From DASXHY01 sp035552155 (GTDB taxonomy: Bacteria > Verrucomicrobiota > Verrucomicrobiia > Limisphaerales > DASXHY01), in contig DASZLX010000051.1 of assembly GCA_035552155.1 (NCBI GenBank), positions 31,086 to 95,085 on the forward strand: DNA of 64,000 nt. Reading direction: 5' to 3'. Every line of letters starts with the position of its first letter. The first letter of the stretch is position 1. This document shows positions 46,681-56,200 of this stretch, piece after piece. A program made the position numbers and the translations under genes. The notes beneath the pieces are model-generated. The model was not told the origin of the DNA and made no database searches. It saw nothing but the letters and a program-made list of their open reading frames with translations.

Positions 46681-47214
46681 ATGAAAACAGGCACGCGTCG
46701 GAAAATATGGATGGCGGTGGGAATTGTGGGGTTGGTTTTCGTGCTGCTGGCCACGACCTTCGTCCTCGGCGTGCGGCGCCACCTGCCGCCGGGAATCATG
46801 AAGGACATCCGCGCTGGCCGGACGGCCCGGCACATCAGCGATCCGGATGCGCGGTTGAAGCAATACCTTGAAGCGCGTTACGGCGCCATGGACGTCGCCA
46901 CGAATCGGGAAAAAATGTTTTTGGACTTTTTCGACCTCAACCACATCAAGGCACTTCAGTTGCTGGTGAAGTACTCGCCGGAAAAACATCGGGAGGAAAA
47001 CATCCTCGCCATGAGCCGATGGGTGCAGCATTACCGCGAATCGATGACATCGGAGGAACACTCCGATCTGAAACAGAAGCTCACCGGCACGGCGGGCGAA
47101 ACGATGTTGAAACAGGCCACGGCCCAATACAATTCGCAGGATGTCCAATACCGCGGCCAAACCGCGCCGGTCATTTCCCAATTGTTGCAAACGCTGTACT
47201 CCATCCAACACTAA
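46681..47214 (+). CDS. Small single-pass membrane protein of unknown function
   Basis: A 177-residue protein not recognised as a named family. A short basic N-terminus (MKTGTRRK) is followed by one strong membrane helix (IWMAVGIVGLVFVLLATTFVLGV) and then a soluble, helix-rich, charged domain (about 40-177) with REKMFLDFFDLNHIKALQLLVKYSPEKHREEN. The helix is probably a signal anchor with the domain outside the cytoplasm. The ATG at 46681 follows GGGG directly; a TTG three codons upstream is possible. Its stop overlaps the start of the pseudopilin gene by one base (TAATG), so the two are translationally coupled and may function together at the membrane. Confidence 0.75.
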   Translation: MKTGTRRKIWMAVGIVGLVFVLLATTFVLGVRRHLPPGIMKDIRAGRTARHISDPDARLKQYLEARYGAMDVATNREKMFLDFFDLNHIKALQLLVKYSPEKHREENILAMSRWVQHYRESMTSEEHSDLKQKLTGTAGETMLKQATAQYNSQDVQYRGQTAPVISQLLQTLYSIQH

Positions 47215-47792
47215 TGAAACCGAAAACTTTCGCGGCCGCGATTTTTCGGCGGGCCTTCACGCTCATCGAATTGCTGGTGGTGATCGCCATCATCAGCATT
47301 CTCGCCGCGATGCTCCTGCCCACGCTATCGAAAGGCAAACAATCTGCTCAATCCATCGCCTGCGTCAGCAACCTGCGGCAAATCGGCATCGCCTTGGTTG
47401 CCTATGTGGGGGACAATCAGGACCGCCTGCCCATCTGCGCCGGTTATCTGCCGAGCCAGATGTCCAATCTTCCTCCCATCACCACGACGTTGTTCGCAAA
47501 CCCGAAAACCAACCACCTGTTTCAATGCCCGAGCGATCGCAGTTTGTTTGACACCGAACTGACGAGTTACGAATGGAATTTCTGGCTGAATGACGCGCCG
47601 TATTCAGCGCCGGAATGGTCTCGCATTTATACCAACGAAGCCCGCGTGATTGTGGACTCGCTGTTCGGTTCCCGCACGGAAACGCCTTTGATGGGTGATG
47701 CCGATCCGTTTCATGGCGCACACGGGGCGCTGGTGGGAAAAAACGCGCTTTATTTCGACGGCCGCGTCGAGAAGGTTCATGGGGCTCAATGA
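47214..47792 (+). CDS. Short pseudopilin-like protein
   Basis: A 192-residue protein with the prepilin motif AFTLIELLVVIAIISILAAM at residues about 14-33, directly followed by LLPTLSKGKQSAQSIACVSNLRQIG. The residue before Phe is Ala rather than the usual Gly; prepilin peptidases of the family normally need Gly, so processing may differ. The C-terminus holds HGALVGKNALYFDGRVEKVHG, a slightly stretched H-X-DG signature. At 192 residues it is shorter than the two other pseudopilins here (282-283). Start at the ATG in TAATG coupled to the preceding membrane protein; a reading from 47019 overlaps that gene and was rejected. Its stop abuts the stop of the convergent GNAT-like gene with no gap. Confidence 0.85.
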   Translation: MKPKTFAAAIFRRAFTLIELLVVIAIISILAAMLLPTLSKGKQSAQSIACVSNLRQIGIALVAYVGDNQDRLPICAGYLPSQMSNLPPITTTLFANPKTNHLFQCPSDRSLFDTELTSYEWNFWLNDAPYSAPEWSRIYTNEARVIVDSLFGSRTETPLMGDADPFHGAHGALVGKNALYFDGRVEKVHGAQ

Positions 47793-48728
47793 TTACAACT
47801 CGCGGGCGAACACCCGCCGCGGCGCCACTTCCTCGCCGCCCATCCGGAATGCGAGATTGGCGGTTTCGCGATGCTCGACTTCCCCGCCGCGGAACAGGAG
47901 CCAGCGAACGGGGGTCCGTTCGCGATCGTAATGCTGGGAGCAATGCTGCAGCAGCAGCAGATTCGCCACGCCCCGCAAAACTCGATTGCGATGATTCACA
48001 ACGCGGACGTCAAAACTGACCACGTCGCCCATGCGCCGCACTAAAAGCGCGCCGAAGGGATGCTCGCCTTCAAACAAAATACTCGACAGGTCCGGTTCAA
48101 AGCCGTGCACCGCATCCAGCCGCCAATGCCGCCGGATTTCTTCCGGCATCATCAATCGATACGGCGCCAGCAGTTCCAGGATTGTTTCCGATGAATGATT
48201 CCGAATGGAATCCGTCCGCCAGTTTCCCGGAATCAACCGCGCGAATTTTTGCGCGAGTTCTAAAACGCGATTTTCACCGAGCACGGCATCGATGCGGAAG
48301 AAGCGTTCACTGCGCAGCACGGTAAAGCCATTGAGGCGGAGCAGGGCGGCGCGGCGATCGTCATCCGTGAGCAAATCTCCGTAGACCATTTGCGACAAGC
48401 CGGCGTTCCTGGCGGTCAAGGACGCTTCTTCGATGAGACGCGGGGCGTATTGGTTCGCATCGACTCCGGGTGGAGACGCCAGATGGAAGCGCGCGAAGGG
48501 TCCTTCGCTCCAGCCGGCGAGTCCGGCCACGAAACGCTCCACCGGCTGAAGTTTGACGACCACCAGAAACTGGGATTGCAGCGGGAGCGAAATATCGCGG
48601 AACAAATGGCGCACGCGCGCGGCTTCGGTCGCGGTTGGCGCGCGCACAATGACGCTATTATCCGGCGGAACGGGTGGCTGCGCTTTGGAAGCGGTCGCGC
48701 CGGATTCGCTGGAAGGAATTTCAGTCAT
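47793..48728 (-). CDS. GNAT-like acyltransferase-fold protein
   Basis: A 311-residue soluble protein with no signal peptide. The N-terminal half has the look of a GNAT N-acyltransferase (VRAPTATEAARVRHLFRDI opening, LIEEASLTARNAGLSQMVYGDLL, LLRLNGFTVLRSERFFRID), and a second similar unit may follow (RLDAVHGFEPDLSSILFEGE...GALLVRR...VLRGVANLLLLQH). The acetyl-CoA pyrophosphate loop (Q/RxxGxG/A) is not clear in either half, so enzymatic activity is uncertain. The gene is convergent with the pseudopilin gene, stops adjacent, and is divergent from the gene at 48994 across a 265-bp region in which I see no other gene. Function unknown. Confidence 0.6.
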   Translation of the reverse strand: MTEIPSSESGATASKAQPPVPPDNSVIVRAPTATEAARVRHLFRDISLPLQSQFLVVVKLQPVERFVAGLAGWSEGPFARFHLASPPGVDANQYAPRLIEEASLTARNAGLSQMVYGDLLTDDDRRAALLRLNGFTVLRSERFFRIDAVLGENRVLELAQKFARLIPGNWRTDSIRNHSSETILELLAPYRLMMPEEIRRHWRLDAVHGFEPDLSSILFEGEHPFGALLVRRMGDVVSFDVRVVNHRNRVLRGVANLLLLQHCSQHYDRERTPVRWLLFRGGEVEHRETANLAFRMGGEEVAPRRVFAREL

Positions 48729-48993
48729 GAAGGGTCGCGGGACTTAGAGAATCATTGAACGGGAGGAATGTCCAGCTTTGGGCTCCTTTCGCGGCAAATT
48801 GGCACGTTGCCCCCCTATAAATGTCACCCCCGCCTCATTGTCGGATGGTCGGGGACCTGATAGCGTTGTGATCCAAATTGAGTTGGGTCGCGGTGAAGAA
48901 CTTTGTTGGAAGCCACCGATTTACCGGGGCTTTGGAGCCGCAGATGCGTTATCGCGTTCTTTACCGTGAATTAAAAGCTCGGCCCGGAAACCA

Positions 48994-51159
48994 ATGCCAC
49001 AGGAATTTTTAAGCAGAATGACAGAGTCATTCCGACAAAGCCGGCGCGCGAAAGTTTTTCAGGCCCTGCTGGCCGGCGCGCTGGTGATGTTGGCGTTCGG
49101 AGCCGGCGCGCAAATTCTGACCAACGGCGGATATGAATCTGGCCTGACTGGCTGGACCAACTTCTTGTCCAGCGGCGGGTCGGCGGCATTTGCTAAAGAT
49201 TCAATTTACCCTCGTAAGGGAACCAACGCTCTGCGCGTGACGGTGAGCAATCCCGGCTCGGCCTCCAATTCGGTGAGGACCGTCAGCGCGTCGTTTAATG
49301 CCAGCAGCACCAACACGTATGTCCTGAGATTTTGGGCCAATACCGACACGACGGGCGCCAAATTGGGCGTTAATTTCGTGGGTGCAACACCGGTTTATCC
49401 GCAAATTTCATTTATCATTTCCACCAACTCGCTGGCCAGTGGCGATCAGCACTATCAGGAATATCTCTATGCCTTTAAGGCCTCCGGCGCCGTGTCGGTG
49501 GCCTTCAATTTTCAGTCCGCGGCCGTTTACTGGTTGGATGATGTGGAAATTTTGGATGTGGCAAATAACGACGGCTTCGATGTTCCGATGACGTATTTGT
49601 GGCAATGGGGACAGTGGAATTTTGCCCAGACAAACAGTCTCAAAATCGGATGGACCGGAGGTGACAATGATAAGTCGGCGTTGTTGCCGGATGGAAGCGT
49701 GGCCTGGATGTTCAACGATTCGTTTTCCTCCACGCTGAGTAGCTTCTATTCCAATATTCGCGGCGGCAGTTCTCTGCCGCGCAACGCGCTCTTGCATCAG
49801 ATCGGCACGAACCTCGTTTATGAGAACGATGGCAACAATCCTTATTTCCTGCCCAATCACGTCGTCGACAATCAAATGCCGCTGAATCCGGATGGTCTTT
49901 ATTGGATTGCTGGCGCCATTGCCGGAACCAACAAGCTATACGTGTTGTTGAACGGTCTAAACAATAGTCCGCTCTCCAACGTCTGCATGGCCGTGGCCAC
50001 TCTGTCGCTGCCAAATCTGACCCTGGATGGCGTCGTGACCAATCTGACGTCGCCGGGCACGGATAACTTCGGCGACCTGGTGAAAGGCGACGATGGTTTT
50101 TATTATATCTACAATGCGGCCAAGGTCGCGCGCGTGCCGGCTGAACAATTGGCGGTCGATTCAGCCTGGAGGTATTGGAATGGTTCCGCCTGGGTCACGG
50201 ATCACACGCAGAATGTCGCCATCCCGAATTTTCAAGGCTGGTCCATTACGCGGCTCGCGCCGAGCAATTATGTTGCGGTGTATCACCCGGTTTTGAGTCT
50301 GGATATTTACGCGCAGTTTGCGCCCACACCCATGGGACCGTGGACGGGTGATGTAAAAATTGCCACGGCGGGCAACCAGGGCGCACAAGGCATCTTTGGT
50401 TGTTACATGCCCAACATTTGCGCAGGCACCGGCAGCAATGGCGTTTACACGATCGGATATTCCGATAACGGCGGCGATACCGAAGGTTGGTTCACCAAAT
50501 TAAACAACGATAAATCCTGGTACAATCCGCATTTTGTCACCGCCAATCTATTGCAATTATCACCCTACACACCCCCGAGCGGACCCAATCTGGCTTTGAA
50601 CAAGACTGTCGTGGTTTCCTCGATCGACAACGGCAATGATCCCGGGCCTTATGCCGTCGATGGCAATATGTCTACGCGCTGGTCCAGCGCTTACTCGGAT
50701 CCACAATGGATTTATGTCGACCTGGGTTCGATCCAGAGCATCGGCCAGGTCCGGCTTTCCTGGGAAACCGCTTACGGCAAGAGTTATCGCATCGACGTTT
50801 CCAATGATGCCTCGACCTGGACAACTGTTTTCACGCAATCCAACGGCAGCGGCGGTAAAGAGATATTGAACTTTCCGTCCCTCACGGCCAGGTACGTGAG
50901 GATGTATGGAACGCAACGTGGCACGGGCTGGGGCTATTCATTGTGGGAAATGGAAGTTTACGCCCCTTACGCACCGCTGAGCACTCCCGTGAGCCTCGGC
51001 CTGCAGCAACTGGAAGGAAATCTGGTGTTCACCTGGCCGCAGGGAATTTTGCTGCAGGCGACTAATGTGTTGGGACCATGGACGACTAACGGCGCCAGCT
51101 CGCCTTACACCAATCAGCCGAACAATCCCCAAATGTTCTATCGGGTGCTGGTGCAATAA
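48994..51159 (+). CDS. Secreted DUF5005-like propeller protein with discoidin domain
   Basis: A 721-residue exported protein. Signal peptide: VFQALLAGALVMLAFGAGAQ; ATG at 48994 taken, ATG at 49018 equally plausible. About 40-190 is a CBM4/9-like beta-sandwich (LTNGGYESGLTGWTNFLSSG). About 205-520 is a propeller-type domain with WTGGDNDKSALLPDGSVAWMF, resembling DUF5005/DUF4185 proteins and related in fold to GH43/GH32. About 525-660 is an F5/8-type discoidin domain very close in sequence to those of the broken GH2. The last 50 residues (WPQGILLQATNVLGPWTTNG...FYRVLVQ) match the tail of the Ig/LamG protein at 31406. Probably an extracellular glycan-binding or glycan-cleaving protein; no catalytic residues can be assigned. 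Confidence 0.78.
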   Translation: MPQEFLSRMTESFRQSRRAKVFQALLAGALVMLAFGAGAQILTNGGYESGLTGWTNFLSSGGSAAFAKDSIYPRKGTNALRVTVSNPGSASNSVRTVSASFNASSTNTYVLRFWANTDTTGAKLGVNFVGATPVYPQISFIISTNSLASGDQHYQEYLYAFKASGAVSVAFNFQSAAVYWLDDVEILDVANNDGFDVPMTYLWQWGQWNFAQTNSLKIGWTGGDNDKSALLPDGSVAWMFNDSFSSTLSSFYSNIRGGSSLPRNALLHQIGTNLVYENDGNNPYFLPNHVVDNQMPLNPDGLYWIAGAIAGTNKLYVLLNGLNNSPLSNVCMAVATLSLPNLTLDGVVTNLTSPGTDNFGDLVKGDDGFYYIYNAAKVARVPAEQLAVDSAWRYWNGSAWVTDHTQNVAIPNFQGWSITRLAPSNYVAVYHPVLSLDIYAQFAPTPMGPWTGDVKIATAGNQGAQGIFGCYMPNICAGTGSNGVYTIGYSDNGGDTEGWFTKLNNDKSWYNPHFVTANLLQLSPYTPPSGPNLALNKTVVVSSIDNGNDPGPYAVDGNMSTRWSSAYSDPQWIYVDLGSIQSIGQVRLSWETAYGKSYRIDVSNDASTWTTVFTQSNGSGGKEILNFPSLTARYVRMYGTQRGTGWGYSLWEMEVYAPYAPLSTPVSLGLQQLEGNLVFTWPQGILLQATNVLGPWTTNGASSPYTNQPNNPQMFYRVLVQ

Positions 51160-51340
51160 ACTCAAACGGGTCGAGCAGGGCGGCGGGACGAAGAACCTCC
51201 CTGCCGTTCTCGTTTCGAAAAAACTGACTGGGTCACTGACTGCCCCCATCGGCTGGCTGCGGGGCCGCCTCCGAAGCGTCAATCTTCCCGTGCTCCAATT
51301 TTTGGGAATGGACAATCGTACACTGTTCACAATGACGTCC

Positions 51341-53026
51341 TTATTTGCCGTCGCCCGTTTCCAGCGCCTGGTGGTCCGCCAGTAATTGCGGTTTGAGTTT
51401 GCCGTAGTCGAGTTGTTGAACCGGGATGCCATCATTAATGGCCAGACACGCCGCCGCGCCCGCAGATTGCGCGGCAATCATGAACACGGGTTCCATGCGG
51501 TACGATCCGAAGGCGATGTGCGAGGCGGACACGCACCACGGCACAAGGAGATTTGGACATTGGCCGGCTTTCGGAATGATTGCCCGGTAAGGAATTTGCC
51601 ACAGGCCCGGAATCCGACCCACGCTGTAAGTGTCCCCCTCGTTTTGAGCGTTTCCGTCAACGACCAGGCGTTCGCAGTTGTGCGAATCCATTGCGTAGGC
51701 CGCCAGGCCGATTGAGTCCGGAACCGTTGCTTTGCCCAGGCAGTTGGATTGCGTTATCACGTAATCGGAAATCATGCGCCGCGCTTCGCGAACGTAAAGC
51801 TGGTACGGCCAGCCGCCGTTGTCGGCGAATTCATCCCGGCACAACCCATAAGATTGAATTTGTGTCCGGAGGGCAGGAGGCACACGGTCGTCAGTCGTCA
51901 GAAAATAAAAGAATCCCTGGGTATAGTTTTTATGCGCCTGCCAGATTTGCGCGCGCATCGCCGGACTGGCTTCGGCGTAGCTGTCGCTCTGGCCGATGAA
52001 GTCCGTTGAAATCGGGCCATTATTGTTGATGTCGGTTTTGCCGTCCGGCATCGAATAAATGCCCATGAAACTTCTCATGGAAAGCTTGCTGCCATGGGCC
52101 ACCGATGCGCGAATGTACCGCGCCAGCAATTCATATTGTCCCGGCGAGTAATTGGCGGGGGCAACAATCGGCAATTTGTTGGTCGCGTTTTGCGTGAGGC
52201 ACAGGCGGAAATTGTAAGCCTGCACCCGCCGGTCTGCGCTTCCGATTGCCGCGACGCGGTTGGATTGCATCAGCGGCAGGAGTCCGCTCGCAGGCTCATT
52301 GCTGACGACGTAAGGACTCACCGGCGTGCTGCCGAATTGATGCCCGCTCGTGTTGGGCGCGCGGACACCGTCCAGGCTCTCCCCGTATTGCGACGACGCT
52401 TCGCGGCCAATCGTGTACGTGACGCCCGCCATCGCCATCAGGTCGCCTTCGTAACTCGCATCAATGAACACCTTCGCGCGAAACACGTTGCTGTTGTTCA
52501 TGGTGATTGAGGCAATCGAAGCATTACTTCGTGTCGCCACCGAAACGAGGTATTGATTGGTGTAAATGGCGACGTGAGCCTGTTGTGCCATCTCATTGAA
52601 CACCGTCTCCGTAACGTGTGGTTCAAAGGTGAATTTAGCGCCGGTCCCGTATTTCTGGCCGACCCGCGTGTAAAACTCACGCGCCATTCCTTGAATATAG
52701 CCGACGCCAAAACTGCCGACATCGGTTTGGCCAAGCCCGCCCGAAGTCATTCCACCTAGATGATTATTAACCACGATCAGAGCCACGCTCCGGCCCATGC
52801 GTGCGGCCTCCACCGCGGCAATCACGCCTCCGGACGTGCCACCATAAACACAAACATCAACATCCACCGACTGCGCCGCCGCCGCCTCTGGTGATTGCAG
52901 TAACACCGCCACCATCAAGGCGAGCGAAGCGATGACGATACGATTGGTGAATCGTTTTTGCCGGGTGCTCAAAAAGCGGCGAACCATCGGAATCGAAAAC
53001 GAAGAGGATCTGACATTAAAATTCAT
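51341..53026 (-). CDS. Exported FAD-dependent oxidoreductase (PF12831-like)
   Basis: A 561-residue protein. The start at 53026 gives a basic region plus hydrophobic signal (RIVIASLALMVAVLLQS...AAAAQS); the longer reading to 53254 crosses the upstream palindrome and lacks signal features. The mature N-terminus has the FAD Rossmann motif VDVCVYGGTSGGVIAAVEAA followed by GRSVALI and HLGGMTSGGLGQTD, characteristic of the FAD-dependent oxidoreductase family found in many polysaccharide loci. Other family marks are VFIDASYEGDLMAMAGV and the C-terminal GQCPNLLVPWCVSASHIAFGSYRMEP. By family knowledge it may oxidise a sugar or carry out dehydrogenation; the substrate is unknown. The gene is divergent from the propeller-kinase operon. 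Confidence 0.87.
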   Translation of the reverse strand: MNFNVRSSSFSIPMVRRFLSTRQKRFTNRIVIASLALMVAVLLQSPEAAAAQSVDVDVCVYGGTSGGVIAAVEAARMGRSVALIVVNNHLGGMTSGGLGQTDVGSFGVGYIQGMAREFYTRVGQKYGTGAKFTFEPHVTETVFNEMAQQAHVAIYTNQYLVSVATRSNASIASITMNNSNVFRAKVFIDASYEGDLMAMAGVTYTIGREASSQYGESLDGVRAPNTSGHQFGSTPVSPYVVSNEPASGLLPLMQSNRVAAIGSADRRVQAYNFRLCLTQNATNKLPIVAPANYSPGQYELLARYIRASVAHGSKLSMRSFMGIYSMPDGKTDINNNGPISTDFIGQSDSYAEASPAMRAQIWQAHKNYTQGFFYFLTTDDRVPPALRTQIQSYGLCRDEFADNGGWPYQLYVREARRMISDYVITQSNCLGKATVPDSIGLAAYAMDSHNCERLVVDGNAQNEGDTYSVGRIPGLWQIPYRAIIPKAGQCPNLLVPWCVSASHIAFGSYRMEPVFMIAAQSAGAAACLAINDGIPVQQLDYGKLKPQLLADHQALETGDGK

Positions 53027-53229
53027 GTAAGTGCGGCTGCTGTTTCGCGTTGGTATATCTAACAAATCACGCCGTAATAATCCATAAAATGCGCTGCGAT
53101 TATTGTCTTTTCGGTGAGCGCCACTGTTTTCCGCGCAGCGGATCAACCCGGCAGCCTTCAATAGAATCCTCCCTTCGAAAAATAGCTCGGAAGTTAAATT
53201 GAACCGGCTAGGATAATCCAGCGCCTTGT

Positions 53230-53247
53230 GTAGCCGTTTGTGGCTAC
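53230..53247. promoter_or_regulatory. Palindrome GTAGCC-N6-GGCTAC at the kinase start
   Basis: Perfect inverted repeat with 6-nt spacer, 7-bp arms if the flanking T/A pair is counted. It ends at the base before the kinase ATG (53248) and lies 204 bp upstream of the oxidoreductase start. The extended block GGCTACATGAC is repeated exactly at 61794-61804 beside an equivalent palindrome. Geometry suits a dimeric LuxR-type regulator, for example the one encoded at 56391; this is inference. Confidence 0.45.
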
Positions 53248-56200
53248 ATGACAAAAGGTGATGGTTCGCGAAACCTGCAGCGTGACGAAAGAGTGAAACC
53301 GCGATCGCATTTATCAGCGGGGACAGGCTTCTCTTTCAGAAGTTTGGTCTTGTTGGCCGCAGTGCTTTCCTCCCTGTCACTTCTGCTTCCACCCGGCGTC
53401 GCCCGGGCCGATTCAAAGCTTGGCGATTTTGCGGTTACCCGCTGGACGCGGGAGAACGGACTGCCGGACAATTCCGTGACCTGTCTGATGCAAACACAGG
53501 ACGGCTACCTTTGGATCGGCACGGAAAAAGGATTGGCAAGGTTCGACGGCGTAAAGTTTGTTCCCTTGCGCTTGTCAGTTTCAGACGCGGGTGCGGCGGA
53601 AGAAATCACGGCGTTGTATCAGGACGCGAGCGAACGGCTGTGGATTGGCACGCGGGAACATGGTTTGTGGTGCCTGACGGGTGGAGTTGTGAAGCGCGTC
53701 AATCCCGCGCCCGGCTTTAAAAGTGCGGCGGTCACTTGCATCGCGGGAGATCGGGCGGGCGGTTTATGGGTGGGCACGACCAACGGGTTGAGCCGGTTCA
53801 ACGGCACGAACGTGACTTGTTTTACCGTGGCCCAGGGCTTGCCCAGCGACGTCATTTCGAGCGTGCATGTCTCCGGGCCGGATACGGTCTGGATCACCAC
53901 TCGCAAAGGCATGTGTCAGTTCAAGGACGGCCGGTTTTCGCCCCTGGAATTTCATACTGACAGCCCGGGGAGCAATCCGGAAATGATCGGGATTTACAAT
54001 GACCAGCGGGGGAACTTGTGGGCGTTCGGCGACACGTATTTGGTAAATCTCAATGACGGCAAGCGCTTTAATTATTTTCGCAGCGGCGACACGCTGTCGT
54101 TGCGCATCTGGAGCTCGTGCGAAGGCCGGGACGGGCAATTGTGGCTGGGCACGAGCGGGCAGGGGGTGTTCTCTTTCGCCGAGGGTCATTTTCGCCCGCT
54201 CCTGTTGCGCGACGCCAGCCTGGGCAGCGACGTTCAAGCCATTCACGAGGATAGCGAAGGAAATCTCTGGCTCGGCACGTTCAGCAGCGGTCTGGTGCAA
54301 CTGCAAGTGCGGCGGGTGCAAACGCTCGATGCCGGCAACGGTTTGCCCGCGGAAATGGCAAGTTGTCTCGCAGTCACCGAAGACGGCCAAATTTGGGCCG
54401 GCTATGCCAAGGAAGGATTGTTTCTCAAAGTCGGTGAACGATTTGAACGCGCCAAAATGCCGGACGGCCTCGAGCCCTTCAACTTGATCACTTCCCTGGC
54501 GACGACCACCAAGGGCGAACTTTGGGCGGGAACGCTGGGTTTGGGATTGAAACGGCTCAGGGAGGGAACCGTGGGCCGCCTGACCACGGAAAACGGGTTG
54601 TCCGACGACGAAATTTTGGCGGTCGCTGCGCAAAACGACAGTTCCGTTTGGGCCGGAACAGAGTCGGGCACGATCCAACATGTGAGCGCGCGCGGCACCG
54701 AAACTTTTGAATCACCCACGGGTCTATCAAAGGCGCCGGTCACCTGTATCCTGGTGACCGGGCCCGGCGATGTTTTCGTTGGGACCGAAGCCGGCGGCCT
54801 GGCAAAACTTCGAGACCGCCGGTTCGTGTCCCTCGATCCATCGGGACTACTGGCCGGCGCTCCCATTCGCGCGCTTTGCCAGGACGGATCTGGCCGTCTC
54901 TGGATTGGCACGCAAGGCAAAGGACTTGCCTGGAAGACCGATCGCGGGATGATGTTGTGGAACGTTAAAACCGGGTTTCCCGATGACAATGTAAACGGCA
55001 TCCTGGCGGATGATTCCGGCCGTTTATGGGTCAGCACCCGCCGAGGGATTCATGTGCTGACATCGAGCGCTACAAATTTCGCTGCCGGCGATTTTCCGCG
55101 GGTGCAAACGGTGAGCCAATTCGACTCGTCGTCGCTGGCGGTGGTGAGAGCGGGCTGGCCGCAAGCGGTAAAGGCGCGTGACGGACGGATGTGGTTTACT
55201 GGTCCCAGCGCCATCTATGTCTTGGATCCCCATGATTTTCATCCCGCCGCCGCTCCCTTCCGGGTGGAGCTTCAAAAGGTGGTGGTTAATGGGCAGCCCT
55301 GGCCTTTCCGCAATGCGTTTGGCATGGCCGATCGCCTGGAACCGGACCAGCCGCTGCAATTTCCCTCTCATTTGCGCACCCTGGAAATTGAATTCACCGC
55401 GCCGTGCCTGGTGTCGCCCGAGCGGCTCCAGTTCCAACATCGGCTGGATCATTTCGACAAGGACTGGGTGGACAACGACACGGACCGGCGCGTTCGTTAC
55501 AATGGGCTGCCGTTCGGGCAATACCAATTTCACGCGCGCGCGAAGAACCGGGATGGAACCTGGGGGCCGGAGAATGCTTCGCTGGTTTTTGTGTTGCCGC
55601 CGCCTTTTTGGCGTTTGCCCTCGGTGATCGTGGCGGAGGCGCTGCTGGCCCTCACTGCCGTGGCGGCGGTGGTGCGCTTATTCTCGCATCGTCGCTTGCG
55701 GTTGACGCTCGCGCAACTCGGCCAGCAGGAAGCGATGGAACGCGAGCGCATGAGAATCGCCCGCGACATGCACGACGAAATCGGTTCCCGGCTGACGCGC
55801 ATTTCGTACTTCAGCGAGCTGTTGCTCCAGGAAGAAACGCCGTCCAAGGAAAGCCTCCATTCCATCGCCGACACCATTCGGGACCTGTTGCAAACGCTTG
55901 ATGAAATTGTTTGGGCGGTGAACCCGCAAAATGACACGCTGGAAAATCTGGCTGCCTATCTTGGCTATTATGTCACAGAATACCTGCACAACACCTCGAT
56001 GGAGTGCAAACTGAATATTCCGCCGAATTTGCCGGTGATTCCCCTCACAGCGGAAACGCGGCATAACGTGTTTCTCGCCTTCGAAGAGGCGTTGAGCAAC
56101 GCGTTGCGACATTCCGGCGCCACGCGCGTTTGCGTGGACATGAGCCAAAGTGACGGGGAATTCCAGATCCGCGTTCAAGACGACGGCTGCGGCTTCGATG

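Noticed and set aside
48778..48969. 63-codon frame between divergent genes
   Set aside because: No ribosome site, no recognisable motif, and it occupies the promoter region of the 48994 gene.
51160..51340. Single GAATGGACAAT match to the AraC half-site near 51306
   Set aside because: Only one half-site, in a convergent 3' region rather than a promoter.
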